Origin: Sneathiella sp. HT1-7
GTDB lineage: Bacteria; Pseudomonadota; Alphaproteobacteria; Sneathiellales; Sneathiellaceae
Reading direction: 5' to 3'
DNA: 64,000 bases
NCBI RefSeq assembly: GCF_020731145.1
Contig: NZ_JAJFZN010000002.1
Coordinates: 744,001-808,000, forward strand
The translations under genes were made by a program, and so were the position numbers. How positions within the stretch are numbered: position 1 is the first letter of the stretch; each line of letters starts with the position of its first letter. The notes beneath the pieces were generated by a model. It was not told the DNA's origin. It did not search any database and worked only from the letters and a program-made list of their open reading frames with translations. Shown piece after piece: positions 1-8,295 of this stretch.

Positions 1-2
1 CG

Positions 3-446
3 GGGAAGGATTTCAAGTCGGTTCTGAAAGGGCTGGAGGCCGATCTCATTCGTCTCGGCACAAAGACATTCACCTCGGCAGCGGGGCAGAGCCTTGGCGG
101 TTCCGGCGAACTGTTTGGTGAACTTGCGGGCGCGTTTTTCGGCGGTGGCGGTTCGTCGCTCGCCAGCCTGATCCCCGGTTTCTCCACCGGCGGGCAGTTC
201 ACCGTCGGCGGCGCGTCCGGGGTGGACCAGAATCTTGTCCCCCTTCGTCTGACGCGGGGCGAACGGGTGACGATCGAGACCCCGGCGCAGCAGCGGGGAA
301 ATAACGCCGCTGCCAGTCCGACGCCGGTTATCAATATGGCGTTCAACATCTCGACGCCCGACGCAGCAAGCTTTCGCCTCAGCCAGACGCAGATCCAGGG
401 CGAAGCACTCCGTCAGGCGCAACGCAGTCTTAGAAGGAACGGATAA
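3..446 (+). CDS. Phage tail tape measure protein, C-terminal end (partial)
   Basis: The reading frame is open from the left edge of the window and ends at TAA 444-446, so only the last 147 residues are present. The sequence is rich in Gly, Ala and Ser (a GGGGSS stretch around residues 52-57), followed by a conserved tail ending with the FSTGG, VPLRLTRGE and ISTPDAASF motifs. This is what lambda-type tape measure proteins of siphophages and gene transfer agents look like at their C-terminus. The next gene starts four bases later and is a DUF2460 tail protein, the usual downstream partner. The family sets tail length and is threaded through the tail tube. The bulk of the protein, including any transmembrane or peptidase segments, lies outside the window. 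Confidence 0.8.
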   Translation, partial: GKDFKSVLKGLEADLIRLGTKTFTSAAGQSLGGSGELFGELAGAFFGGGGSSLASLIPGFSTGGQFTVGGASGVDQNLVPLRLTRGERVTIETPAQQRGNNAAASPTPVINMAFNISTPDAASFRLSQTQIQGEALRQAQRSLRRNG

Positions 447-449
447 ACC

Positions 450-1058
450 ATGAGCTTTCATGACGTCAGATTCCCGACCCGTGTCTCTTATGGCGCGGTG
501 GGCGGGCCCCGCTTCTCGACCACGGTGCAGATTTTGAACTCCGGGTATGAGCAGCGCAATATCAACTGGGCGCAGGCACGGCGTGAATACACCGTCGATA
601 TCAGCCCGAGCCGGGGCGCGGAATGGACCGCCGTGCTTGATTTCTTTCACGCGCGGCGCGGCCGGGCCTATGGCTTTCGCCTGAAGGATTTTTCAGATTT
701 TGAAATGGCTGAACAATCTATCGGCACCGGCGATAACAGCACCACAGAATTTCAGATTGTCAAGCGCTACATCGACGATGATGAACTGGCCCCGCCCTAT
801 GACCGGGAGCTGAAGAAGATCGTCTCCGGCACGGTCGAGGTCTCCGTCGGCGGCGCACCCATGGTGAGCGGTTGGAGCGTGGATGAAACGACCGGCATCC
901 TCAGCTTTGATAGCGCGCCCGCGACGGACGCGGATATCGCGGTGGCTTGCGAGTTCGATGTGCCGGTCCGCTTCGATACGGACCTGATGCAGGCCGCCAT
1001 TCCGGGGCCGGACATCCATCACTGGCAGAGCGTTAAACTGGTGGAGATACGGATATGA
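450..1058 (+). CDS. DUF2460 phage/GTA distal tail protein
   Basis: 202 residues. The N-terminal half has the conserved pattern of the DUF2460 family (GTA gene 12 type): FHDVRFPTRVSYG near the start, then GYEQRNINW and the FFHARRGRAYGFRLKD segment near residue 70. The C-terminal half (from about residue 85) is a beta-rich domain ending with HHWQSVKLVEIRI, also typical. Family members form the distal tail ring of GTAs and siphophages, joining the tube to the baseplate hub. The ATG at 450 follows the tape measure stop by three bases, and the end overlaps the DUF2163 gene by ATGA. The order tape measure - DUF2460 - DUF2163 - NlpC - hub is the textbook distal tail order, which strongly supports the call. 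Confidence 0.9.
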   Translation: MSFHDVRFPTRVSYGAVGGPRFSTTVQILNSGYEQRNINWAQARREYTVDISPSRGAEWTAVLDFFHARRGRAYGFRLKDFSDFEMAEQSIGTGDNSTTEFQIVKRYIDDDELAPPYDRELKKIVSGTVEVSVGGAPMVSGWSVDETTGILSFDSAPATDADIAVACEFDVPVRFDTDLMQAAIPGPDIHHWQSVKLVEIRI

Positions 1059-1900
1059 AGTCTCTCAGTGCGGCCCTGAACAGCCATATCGCCGGGGAGG
1101 TGACCACACTCGCCACCTGCTGGGCGCTGACCCGGCAGGACGGGACGGAAATGTTCTTCACCGATTTCGATGAGGATCTGGAAATCGATGGCGACATCTA
1201 TCTGGCGGCCAGCGGTTATTCCCGCTCGGCTATTGCGAATTCCAGCAGCTTCAGCGTCGATAACCTCGATATCATCGGCAATCTCACCAGCGATGTCATC
1301 CGGGAGGAGGATCTCTTCGCGGGCCTTTATGACTTTGCCGAGGTGCGGATTTTCATGGTCAACTGGCAGGATCTCTCCCAGGGCACCATTCCGTTGCGGC
1401 GTGGCTGGATCGGGGAAGTCTCGGCGCATGATGGCGCCTTCACAGCGGAGCTGCGCGGCCTCGCCCAGGCGCTCCTTTATGAGGTTGGGGAGGTCTATTC
1501 CCCCCTCTGCGGCGCGGACCTCGGAGATAGTCGCTGTGGCGTCGATGTGGACGTACTGACTGAAACTGACGTGGTGGCGAGTGTCACTTCCCGCGATCAG
1601 TTCACGCTCACCGACTATAGCGGCGCGGATGATGTACTGAATGGCGGGGTGCTGACCTTTACCAGCGGTGCGAACGCCGGGCTCTCTTGCGAAATCCGTG
1701 ACTGGATGCAAACGGGTAAGACGCTGACCCTCTATCTGGAAATGCCGTACGAGGTTCAGGCGGGGGATGAGGTTTCCTTCTTTCCCGGTTGCGACAAGCG
1801 CTATGCGACCTGCCGCGATAGCTTCTCGAACCATCACAATTTCCGGGGTTTTCCGCATATTCCGGGCACTGATGCCCTGCTGGAGACCGGCGATGCTTGA
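1055..1900 (+). CDS. DUF2163 / phage BR0599-type baseplate hub protein
   Basis: 281 residues. The N-terminal DUF2163 part (about 1-160) contains TCWALTRQDG and a LRRGWIGEV-like segment. The C-terminal phage BR0599 domain carries cysteines in the GCDKRYATCRDSF and FRGFPHIPG motifs around residues 248-272. In the RcGTA particle the homologous protein (gene 13) is a hub component that binds an iron-sulphur cluster; the cysteines seen here (CGADLGDSRCG, GCDKRYATC) fit that, but cluster binding is an inference. The ATG overlaps the DUF2460 stop (ATGA) and its own TGA overlaps the next start, so translation is probably coupled through the block. Confidence 0.9.
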   Translation: MKSLSAALNSHIAGEVTTLATCWALTRQDGTEMFFTDFDEDLEIDGDIYLAASGYSRSAIANSSSFSVDNLDIIGNLTSDVIREEDLFAGLYDFAEVRIFMVNWQDLSQGTIPLRRGWIGEVSAHDGAFTAELRGLAQALLYEVGEVYSPLCGADLGDSRCGVDVDVLTETDVVASVTSRDQFTLTDYSGADDVLNGGVLTFTSGANAGLSCEIRDWMQTGKTLTLYLEMPYEVQAGDEVSFFPGCDKRYATCRDSFSNHHNFRGFPHIPGTDALLETGDA

Positions 1901-2306
1901 GCGCGAGGATATCATCACCGAGGCGCGGCGCTGGGTCGGCACGCCCTGGCGGCATCAGGGACGAAGCCGGGCGGGCGTCGATTGCGTCGGGCTGGTCGTT
2001 CTGGTGGCGCACACTCTCGGTCTCAAGCCCGAGGATGTGACCGGATATGCGCGGCGGCAGGATGGCCGGGCGCTTCTACGTCATCTTCACAAACAACTTG
2101 AGTTGCAACCATCAACTGACTGGAAAATAGGAAATATCGGTGTTTTCAAGGAAAGCGCTTTTCCCATCCATGTCGGGTTTTTAAGCGAACGCGATGGAGT
2201 GTCGACGGTCATCCATGCCCATGCCCGGAGAAGGCAGGTGATCGAGGAGGCGCTTGATCCTTACGGTACTCCGTTTGCCGTTTTCTCATTTCCGGAGGTT
2301 CTCTAA
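1893..2306 (+). CDS. NlpC/P60 family phage tail cysteine peptidase
   Basis: 137 residues from the ATG at 1893, chosen because it overlaps the upstream stop by 8 bases and begins the family-typical REDIITEARRWVGTPW sequence; longer starts would run far into DUF2163. The fold signature is clear: the catalytic Cys31 in the VDCVGLV motif, and the histidine of the dyad, His93, in IHVGFL. This is the phage/GTA branch of NlpC/P60 (GTA gene 14 type), a cell-wall endopeptidase carried at the tail tip that locally opens peptidoglycan during DNA delivery. TAATG couples it to the hub gene, and GGAGG at 2293-2297 provides the ribosome binding site for that gene. Confidence 0.9.
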   Translation: MLEREDIITEARRWVGTPWRHQGRSRAGVDCVGLVVLVAHTLGLKPEDVTGYARRQDGRALLRHLHKQLELQPSTDWKIGNIGVFKESAFPIHVGFLSERDGVSTVIHAHARRRQVIEEALDPYGTPFAVFSFPEVL

Positions 2307-5300
2307 TGGCGACTTTAGCACTTGGGCTCGCGGGCGCCGGTATCGGTGCGGTAACCGGTGTCGGCGCCGGGGCCGGTTGGCTTCTCGGCACCACGCTGGG
2401 CCGTGTTATGTTCCCCGAGAAGGGCGGCGCGTCCTCTGCGACGCGGCTCACCGACCTTAATGTCACCGGGGCGAGCTATGGCGCGGCGATCCCGCGTTTG
2501 TATGGCACCATGCGCCTTGCCGGGAATATCATCTGGGCGGGCGAGCTTAGAAGTGAGGCTGTGACCAGCAGCAGCGGCGGCGGCAAGGGCGGCGCGGGCG
2601 GTTCCTCACAGGTAACCGGTTACAATTATTACACCAGTTTCGCTGTCGCTATCTGCGAGGGAGAGGTATCGAACCTCCTTAAAATCTGGGCCGATGGGGA
2701 GGTCATCTATGATGCGGGCGCGGAGGGGGACGTGATCGCCTCCGATGTGCGGTTCCGCTTCTACCCCGGAGATGAGGAACAGCTCCCCGACAGCATTATC
2801 GAGGCGGCGGAAGGGGAGGACAATACGCCCGCCTATCGCGGGCTCTCCTATCTCGTGTTCGACGACCTGCCGCTGCGCGCCTTTGGCAACCGCATCCCGA
2901 ATATCGAGGTGCTGGTTACCACCGACGGGATCGGCGCCTATCCGGTCACGGATAGTGAAATTGCCTCCGTCGATGCGGGCAGCTTTGCCTATGATGCGGA
3001 GCGGGGCCTTGTCTACAGCTATGAGGTGGTGGGCGGTGTCGATACGGTTCGCAAGATCGATGCCCTGACGCTGGAGGAACTCGCGACAGCCGAGGTGGAG
3101 ACGGAATTTCCGCGCCTGCCCGATGCGGCGATCGGGTTTTCGCGGGATCGCAAGGGCAATTTCTGGATCGGCACGGGCGCAGCCCTGCTCGCCGGGCGGC
3201 AAATCCACCATGTGAACGGCGAGACAATGCAACTCAACGACAGCGCCGATCTGCCGAGTGGCGTCGGCGCGGTGACCCATTCGACCGATATCATCAACCC
3301 GCTTACCGGGGCGCAGTTCCAGGTCGCCGGATCGCAGCAGAGCTATCAGGTGGTGATCTTCGATGAGGCGCTGGAGGTGGTCGATACCATAACAACATCC
3401 GCACGCGTTTGCACGGGTGCGGTGACAGACGCAGAGGAAGTCGCCTGGGTCGTCCTGTCCGGCTGGGCAACCGGCCCGGTGTTCAGCGACCTTGAGATCG
3501 TCCGCGTGTCGGTTTTTGGCAGTCCGGGTGTTTCGGGCACGGACTATTCCGTCGAGAGTGAGATTTTTACCATCGCCACCGCCGATCTCACGCCACTTGG
3601 CGGGACGGGGAGCGAAACCAACAATATCACCCGTCTGGTCGCCTATCTGCCCGCGAGCGATGAGCTACTGTTCCAGAATGATTACCGTATTTTCAAATGG
3701 TCGACGGTCACGCAGGCCATCACCGCCAGTCGCGATGTGAGCGATTTGAGCGGCAGCCTCTCCCTCGTCCATACGCATAACGGTAGCGAGATCGTCTTTA
3801 TCAGCGCCGGGCGTTATGCGGTTTATTTGAGCGCCGAGACGCTCGAAGAGCTGGAGCGGGTCGATCTTTATCAGTTCGACGGGGTGGAGGCGTCCGTCAA
3901 TGGCGTCTATGACGTGGCGACGGACAGCCTGTTCGTTTTCAACAGTTCCTTCGGGGTGAAACGGCTTTTCTTGCGCCGCGCGAGCGGGGCGGGGGCCGAG
4001 CTTGCCGATATCGTCAGTGACCTCTGTGCGCGTGGGCGTCTGACGGATGAGGATGTCGATGTCTCCGCCCTTTCGGGCAGCATACCGGGCTATCTGGTGA
4101 GCCGTCCGATGTCGATTGCCGACGCGCTGACCCCGCTCAGCGATTATGCCTTCTTTGATGCGGTGGAAAGCGGCGATGTGCTGAAGTTCCTCCCGCGCAA
4201 CCAGGCCGACAGCGGCGTGACTATCACGGATGAGGAGATGATCGCGCCGCCCGCCTTGCGCCGGTTGCAGGAAAGCGAGCTGCCGGAGAGGATATCGCTC
4301 TCCTATCTTGCGTCCGATGCGGGCTACCAGATCGGTACGCAGATGGAGAAGCGGGCATTCCGTCCGATAGCCACCATGTTCGGGCGCAACCAGATTGCGC
4401 GGGATCTGCCGATGGCCCTGACCGCCGACCTGGCGCGGCAGGCGGCGGCGAAAACGCTCTATTCCGCCTGGGCCGAGCGACAGACGGTGAGCGCGGCTTT
4501 GCCGCTCAAATATCTCGCCCTCGATCCGGCGGATGTGCTGAGCCTTGAGATAAATGGTGCAACCAGCAGCGCCCGGCTGATGCAGTCCCATTTCGGCGCG
4601 GATATGACGATCGAGACCGAGGCCGTGACCCTTTCGCCCTTGAGCTATGACGCGGGCGAAACCGGGGATGCGGGCTCGGGCTATGAGCAGGTGCTGATCC
4701 GCCGTGGGACCTATGCGGAGCTGTTCCTGCTCGATCTGCCGCTGCTCAGGGATCAGGATGCGACGGCGGGGAACGGCAGCCGTTTCTATTTCGCCATGGA
4801 TGGCTACCAGTCCGGCTGGACGGGCGGCACCCTCTATTCCGCCTTCGATGAGGACAGCTATCAGGAGGAGGGGGCAATCAGCAACGAGGCTGTCTGGGGC
4901 GTGACATTAACCGCGCTCGCCGATACGGAAACGCCGTTCCAGACGGATGAAAGCTCGACCCTCGATATCCGTTTTGTGAGCGGCGGGGACGAACTCGAAA
5001 GCATTAACACATCCGCATTGTTGAACGGCGGTAATGCCCTGCTGGTGGGCGCAGAGATTATCCAGTTCGCCGATGTGTCGGAGAATGCGGATGGCAGCTA
5101 CCGTCTCTCGACCCTGCTCCGGGGACGTCGCGGGACAGAAGGGGCGACCGGCTCGCACAGGGTTGGGGAGCGGGCGATCCTGCTTCGCTCCGGCGATATC
5201 GGGGGGGGCTTTAGTGCCCTCAACACCCTCGACGTGCCGCGCCGCTGGAAAGCGGTGGGGGCGGGCCGCCTGATTGAGGAGGTTTCGCCCACCATCAAGG

Positions 5301-5647
5301 CCCTGACCGGCAATGACCTGCGGCCCTATGCCCCGGTCCAGATTACGGGCACGCGCGATGGCGGGGATCTCTCTCTCAGCTGGCAGCGGAGAACGCGGAT
5401 CGGCGGCGGCAGTTTGAGCGGCGGCGTCCCGCTCTCCGAAGCGTCGGAGCGGTATGAGCTGATCTTTACCCATGGCGGGGAGAGCGTCTCCAAATATGTA
5501 TCTGATGCCACGGAATATACTTATACGATCGCCGACTTTAATGCGGATTTCGGTCTATCGGAAACGGACGTACCGGAACTTTCGTTCACCCTCTATCAAC
5601 TCTCAGAAACCATAGGCCGGGGCTTTCCGGCAACGGAGATTATCTAG
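2306..5647 (+). CDS. Phage/GTA tail hub and host-specificity protein with a propeller-like insert
   Basis: 1113 residues. The N-terminus is a glycine/alanine-rich hydrophobic stretch followed by tail-hub sequence (ASYGAAIPRLYG, WAGELRSE, GYNYYTSFAVAICEG). A phage-tail-3 type domain follows the insert from about residue 568 (DLCARGRLTDEDVDV, LPERISLSYLA), and a fibronectin-like C-terminal region contains LSLSWQRRTRIGGGS. Between about residues 205 and 565 is a region of repeated beta-strand motifs (YDAERGLVY, FSRDRKGNFWIG, YDVATDSLFVFNSS) that resembles a beta-propeller. GTA hub proteins (gene 15) instead carry a TIM-barrel glycosidase-like domain, and I see no such barrel. The protein probably caps the tail and contacts the host surface. 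Hub assignment is firm; the propeller reading is inference. Confidence 0.85.
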   Translation: MATLALGLAGAGIGAVTGVGAGAGWLLGTTLGRVMFPEKGGASSATRLTDLNVTGASYGAAIPRLYGTMRLAGNIIWAGELRSEAVTSSSGGGKGGAGGSSQVTGYNYYTSFAVAICEGEVSNLLKIWADGEVIYDAGAEGDVIASDVRFRFYPGDEEQLPDSIIEAAEGEDNTPAYRGLSYLVFDDLPLRAFGNRIPNIEVLVTTDGIGAYPVTDSEIASVDAGSFAYDAERGLVYSYEVVGGVDTVRKIDALTLEELATAEVETEFPRLPDAAIGFSRDRKGNFWIGTGAALLAGRQIHHVNGETMQLNDSADLPSGVGAVTHSTDIINPLTGAQFQVAGSQQSYQVVIFDEALEVVDTITTSARVCTGAVTDAEEVAWVVLSGWATGPVFSDLEIVRVSVFGSPGVSGTDYSVESEIFTIATADLTPLGGTGSETNNITRLVAYLPASDELLFQNDYRIFKWSTVTQAITASRDVSDLSGSLSLVHTHNGSEIVFISAGRYAVYLSAETLEELERVDLYQFDGVEASVNGVYDVATDSLFVFNSSFGVKRLFLRRASGAGAELADIVSDLCARGRLTDEDVDVSALSGSIPGYLVSRPMSIADALTPLSDYAFFDAVESGDVLKFLPRNQADSGVTITDEEMIAPPALRRLQESELPERISLSYLASDAGYQIGTQMEKRAFRPIATMFGRNQIARDLPMALTADLARQAAAKTLYSAWAERQTVSAALPLKYLALDPADVLSLEINGATSSARLMQSHFGADMTIETEAVTLSPLSYDAGETGDAGSGYEQVLIRRGTYAELFLLDLPLLRDQDATAGNGSRFYFAMDGYQSGWTGGTLYSAFDEDSYQEEGAISNEAVWGVTLTALADTETPFQTDESSTLDIRFVSGGDELESINTSALLNGGNALLVGAEIIQFADVSENADGSYRLSTLLRGRRGTEGATGSHRVGERAILLRSGDIGGGFSALNTLDVPRRWKAVGAGRLIEEVSPTIKALTGNDLRPYAPVQITGTRDGGDLSLSWQRRTRIGGGSLSGGVPLSEASERYELIFTHGGESVSKYVSDATEYTYTIADFNADFGLSETDVPELSFTLYQLSETIGRGFPATEII

Positions 5648-5648
5648 C

Positions 5649-6467
5649 ATGTCAGAACTTGATTTACCGCAGATCGCAGAGAGCCAGGCGCTCGCCTATG
5701 TCACCTCCAACGACGCGGACGCAAAGTTGGAATCCGCACTCTGCGATGAAATTGCCAGCCATGATCCGACAGCCGGCGACGTGACGCTAACCGACGCCGA
5801 GTTTCGCGAGACCTGGCATCATGTTATCGGGGGTACCCCGGCAGCGGGATTTAATTTTATCGTACCGGAGATCAAGCGCCCTTTCATGGTCACCAACGGA
5901 AGCGGGGAGACGGCAACGGTCAAGACCGCCTCCGGTTCGGCGGGGCAGGTGCTGGACGGGGAAACCCGGCTCTTCTATTGCGACGGGACGGATGTCATCG
6001 GCCTGACGGACAGCACCTCGGGCGGTGGGGGCGGTGGAACCCACGCGGGGACGCTGGTCAAGATGAGTGCCAACCAGAGCATTGCCAATAACACCAACAT
6101 CACGCTCAACTGGGCGAGCGAAAGCTACGATACCGACAGCTATCACGACAACTCCACCAACAACAGCCGCCTGACCGTGCCAAGTGGGGTCTCCAAGGTG
6201 ATCGTGAGCGGGCAGGTCCGGTGGGACAATAATGGGACCGGCACGCGCGAAATCTTATTAGAGAAGAACGGGTCGAATAGCTTCGATGGCCGTCCGTTCG
6301 AGCATATCGAGGCGCAGACGGACCGCACCATGCAGAGCTTCGTCTCGCCGGTGCTGGCCGTGACGCCGGGGGACTATTTCGAGATGGTCGCCTGGCAGGA
6401 CAGCGGCGCCAGCCGGGACATCGAAAGTCATGTCGCCACCTGGTTCAGCATTCAGGCCATTGAATAG
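5649..6467 (+). CDS. Putative tail fibre / receptor-binding protein
   Basis: 272 residues, starting one base after the hub stop. The N-terminal third (1-120) is acidic and includes an FNFIVPEIKRPFMV segment like that found in proteins docking on the hub. A Gly-rich hinge (GGGGGG, about residues 125-130) leads to a C-terminal domain of about 140 residues with alternating strands (LTVPSGVSKVIVSGQVRWD, VLAVTPGDYFEMVAWQDSG) that looks like a C1q/TNF-like jelly roll. That architecture, hub anchor - flexible linker - trimeric jelly roll, is common in short receptor-binding fibres. I cannot name a family from sequence alone. Position and coupling with the hub support a tail-tip role. Confidence 0.6.
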   Translation: MSELDLPQIAESQALAYVTSNDADAKLESALCDEIASHDPTAGDVTLTDAEFRETWHHVIGGTPAAGFNFIVPEIKRPFMVTNGSGETATVKTASGSAGQVLDGETRLFYCDGTDVIGLTDSTSGGGGGGTHAGTLVKMSANQSIANNTNITLNWASESYDTDSYHDNSTNNSRLTVPSGVSKVIVSGQVRWDNNGTGTREILLEKNGSNSFDGRPFEHIEAQTDRTMQSFVSPVLAVTPGDYFEMVAWQDSGASRDIESHVATWFSIQAIE

Positions 6468-6476
6468 GGAGGTACT

Positions 6477-6827
6477 ATGAAAAAGCTGATAATTACCGCG
6501 GTCCTTGGGGCCGCTTTTTTTATGACCAATATGGTCGCAAGGGCCGCGCCAATCTGTCTGCCACGCAGTGAGCTCGCCGTGCATCTTGCGGAGAATTACG
6601 GCGAAGTGCTGATCGCGCAAGGGCTCAATAATCGCGGCGCATTGATCGAGGTGTTCACCACGAAATCGCGGGACCGCTGGACCCTCTCGGAAACCGACGC
6701 GAGCGGTCGCGCCTGCCTGATTGCAGCGGGAGAATACTGGAATTCGCTGGGTCTGCGCCCCACTGCGGCGCGACAACCGGCAGCGTTCGATTTACCTCCA
6801 AAGACAGCTGAGAGAGCATCGCCATGA
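6477..6827 (+). CDS. Small secreted protein of unknown function in the tail operon
   Basis: 116 residues with a clear Sec signal peptide (Lys-Lys followed by a hydrophobic core to about residue 24, cleavage probably after ARA). The mature part contains AENYGEVLIAQGLNN, LIEVFTT and a CLIAAGEYW segment near residues 82-90. Small exported proteins ending in this kind of C-L-x-A-A-G motif are widespread in alphaproteobacterial chromosomes, so this may be a host-derived passenger gene. GGAGG at 6468-6472 precedes the ATG. The stop overlaps the next start (ATGA), so it belongs to the same transcript as the tail genes. Two cysteines in the mature part may form a disulphide in the periplasm. Function unknown. 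Confidence 0.6.
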   Translation: MKKLIITAVLGAAFFMTNMVARAAPICLPRSELAVHLAENYGEVLIAQGLNNRGALIEVFTTKSRDRWTLSETDASGRACLIAAGEYWNSLGLRPTAARQPAAFDLPPKTAERASP

Positions 6828-7042
6828 ATAACCTTGAACAGGAAATGGGCGCCATGCGCGTCCGCATCGAAAATCTCCATCTCGATATGGTGGAACTACG
6901 CGACGACGTCAAAAGCCTGACGCTTCAGGTCAGCATGGGGCGCGGCGCGCTAAAAGTTATCGGCATCACAGGGACGGCCGTCGCGGCGTTAACCACCTTT
7001 GCCGCCTGGATCGGGCAGGCCTTCCGGCCGTTTAATCTGTAA
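6824..7042 (+). CDS. Small coiled-coil membrane protein (holin-associated type)
   Basis: 72 residues. The first 40 residues form an amphipathic helix with heptad spacing (MGAMRVRIENLHLDMVELRD), followed by one hydrophobic segment (about residues 45-65). This N-terminal coiled coil plus single C-terminal membrane span resembles the small XhlA-like or hemolysin-like proteins found beside phage holins. It overlaps the preceding gene by ATGA and lies just before another small membrane protein and a lipase, a grouping suggestive of cell-exit functions. Homology is not demonstrable by eye; the assignment rests on architecture and position. Confidence 0.5.
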   Translation: MNNLEQEMGAMRVRIENLHLDMVELRDDVKSLTLQVSMGRGALKVIGITGTAVAALTTFAAWIGQAFRPFNL

Positions 7043-7060
7043 ATCAAGAAGGAGAGCGAA

Positions 7061-7264
7061 TTGGGAGCTTTCGTCACAATCGGCGACGTGCTGCAGATCC
7101 TCTGGCTAGCATTTTTGGGATTGGCCTCTCTGGTTACTCTAACGACTGTCGTTACCGTAATGACTCCGACGCGCTGGCGCGCGAAACCTCTCGACCGGTT
7201 GTTTCAGATCCTCAACCTGATCGCCGGCAATGTCGGTCATAACCGAAATGCGGACGACAGATGA
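7061..7264 (+). CDS. Small membrane protein, possible holin
   Basis: 67 residues, initiated at TTG 7061, which is preceded at good distance by AAGGAGAG (7049-7056); no ATG is available in this frame. It has a long hydrophobic N-terminal half (ILWLAFLGLASLVTLTTVV) and a basic C-terminal half (TRWRAKPLDRLF). Its stop overlaps the ATG of the lipase gene (ATGA), so the two are translationally coupled. A short membrane protein immediately ahead of a hydrolase is the classic holin-hydrolase arrangement, but there is no family motif to prove it. Confidence 0.5.
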   Translation: MGAFVTIGDVLQILWLAFLGLASLVTLTTVVTVMTPTRWRAKPLDRLFQILNLIAGNVGHNRNADDR

Positions 7265-7923
7265 GCCCGTTTGAAGCCGCCATATGCGCGAAGATTGCCT
7301 ATGACCCGAAAGGGCCGGAGTGGGCCGCACGGCTCGGCTATACATTCCATCCGATCGCAGGACGGGATCATTTTGCGTGGATCGGCCGCAAGAGAGGGAT
7401 CACCATTGTCGGTTTTCGCGGGACGGCTCTGTTCGGGAGGGAGAAACGAAGCTATCGCAGTAACCTTTCCACCGACATGATCCCCTGGGCGGGCGCCGGT
7501 CTGGTCCATGAAGGATATTATCAGGCGCTTTGGCAGTTGCTCGCGGCGATCCGGCGTGAACTGAAGGGTGATAGGGAGATCATTCTCACTGGCCATTCGA
7601 TGGGTGCGGCACTGGCGACGCTGGCGGCGATGCTGCTGGAGGCTGACCGGGTTTATGCCTTTGCCTGCCCGCGTCTCGGGAATCGCGCCTTCGCCGATGG
7701 CTTTTCGCGAGATATTCGGGTGACGCGCTTCGTCAATCGTTGCGATGTGCTGGCCCGGTTGCCGCTTTCCGGTGACGTGCAAGGGAGTGATCCACTGACG
7801 CGAGAGTCATACTGGCATGTCGGTCGGACCGTCCGCCTGCCGGGGCTCGGCCATTCGATCAATGCCTATCTCACCGGCATCCGGATGCGGCGCCACGGAA
7901 AATATGTGTTCAACCAGCAATAA
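7261..7923 (+). CDS. Class 3 lipase (alpha/beta hydrolase) in the tail operon
   Basis: 220 residues, a compact single-domain Lipase_3 fold. The nucleophile elbow GHSMGAA places the catalytic serine at residue 113. The likely acid is Asp162 in NRCDVLARLP, and the catalytic histidine is His198 in GLGHSINAY, giving a complete triad with normal spacing. The oxyanion region is visible as VGFRGT near residue 54. No signal peptide is present, so export would need the holin-like partner, cell lysis, or incorporation in a particle. It is coupled by ATGA to the small membrane protein upstream and lies in the same transcriptional direction as the tail genes. Its substrate is unknown; phospholipid or other envelope ester is an inference from context. 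Confidence 0.8.
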   Translation: MSPFEAAICAKIAYDPKGPEWAARLGYTFHPIAGRDHFAWIGRKRGITIVGFRGTALFGREKRSYRSNLSTDMIPWAGAGLVHEGYYQALWQLLAAIRRELKGDREIILTGHSMGAALATLAAMLLEADRVYAFACPRLGNRAFADGFSRDIRVTRFVNRCDVLARLPLSGDVQGSDPLTRESYWHVGRTVRLPGLGHSINAYLTGIRMRRHGKYVFNQQ

Positions 7924-7940
7924 CAGGAAGGGAGCGAAGA

Positions 7941-8261
7941 ATGATTTCAATGAGCAGGGAGTATAAAATGGATCAAATGGAGACAGAGGAAGAGTTGCTG
8001 ATCGAGCGGAACGCCGAAGACCCTTATCTTCATTATTCCGGCGAGGAAGAGGAAGCGAACGACAACTTCCCTGACCATGAGATTTTGCAGGGCTGTATCT
8101 GGCGGGATACGGAAAGTTCACAGCAGCGTATCGGCCTGCAGGAAGAGGGGGGTATTGCTGACCACGCAGAGGAAATGATCAGTGGACGGGAGCTTGATTT
8201 TTCTGATGACCGGCGGCGCGTGCGTGGCTTTCTGGATGACGAGGTTGCGGCGGACGATTGA
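7941..8261 (+). CDS. Acidic hypothetical protein at the end of the tail operon
   Basis: 106 residues, strongly acidic (METEEELLIERNAEDP, YSGEEEEANDNF), with no membrane segment and no recognised domain. AGGAAGGGAG at 7924-7933 gives a strong ribosome binding site for the ATG at 7941; internal ATGs at 7950 and 7968 are possible alternatives. It is the last gene of the co-directional tail block before the convergent LysE-type gene. I do not recognise it. The high charge and lack of hydrophobic core suggest a largely disordered polypeptide. Confidence 0.5.
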   Translation: MISMSREYKMDQMETEEELLIERNAEDPYLHYSGEEEEANDNFPDHEILQGCIWRDTESSQQRIGLQEEGGIADHAEEMISGRELDFSDDRRRVRGFLDDEVAADD

Positions 8262-8295
8262 AGCGCATCTATTTAAGAACTGAAGCGCATGGGCG

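Noticed and set aside
1-8261. Calling the tail block a functional gene transfer agent
   Set aside because: The DUF2460-DUF2163-NlpC order fits GTAs, but siphoprophages use the same set, the hub lacks the GTA TIM barrel as far as I can see, and head and terminase genes are outside the window.
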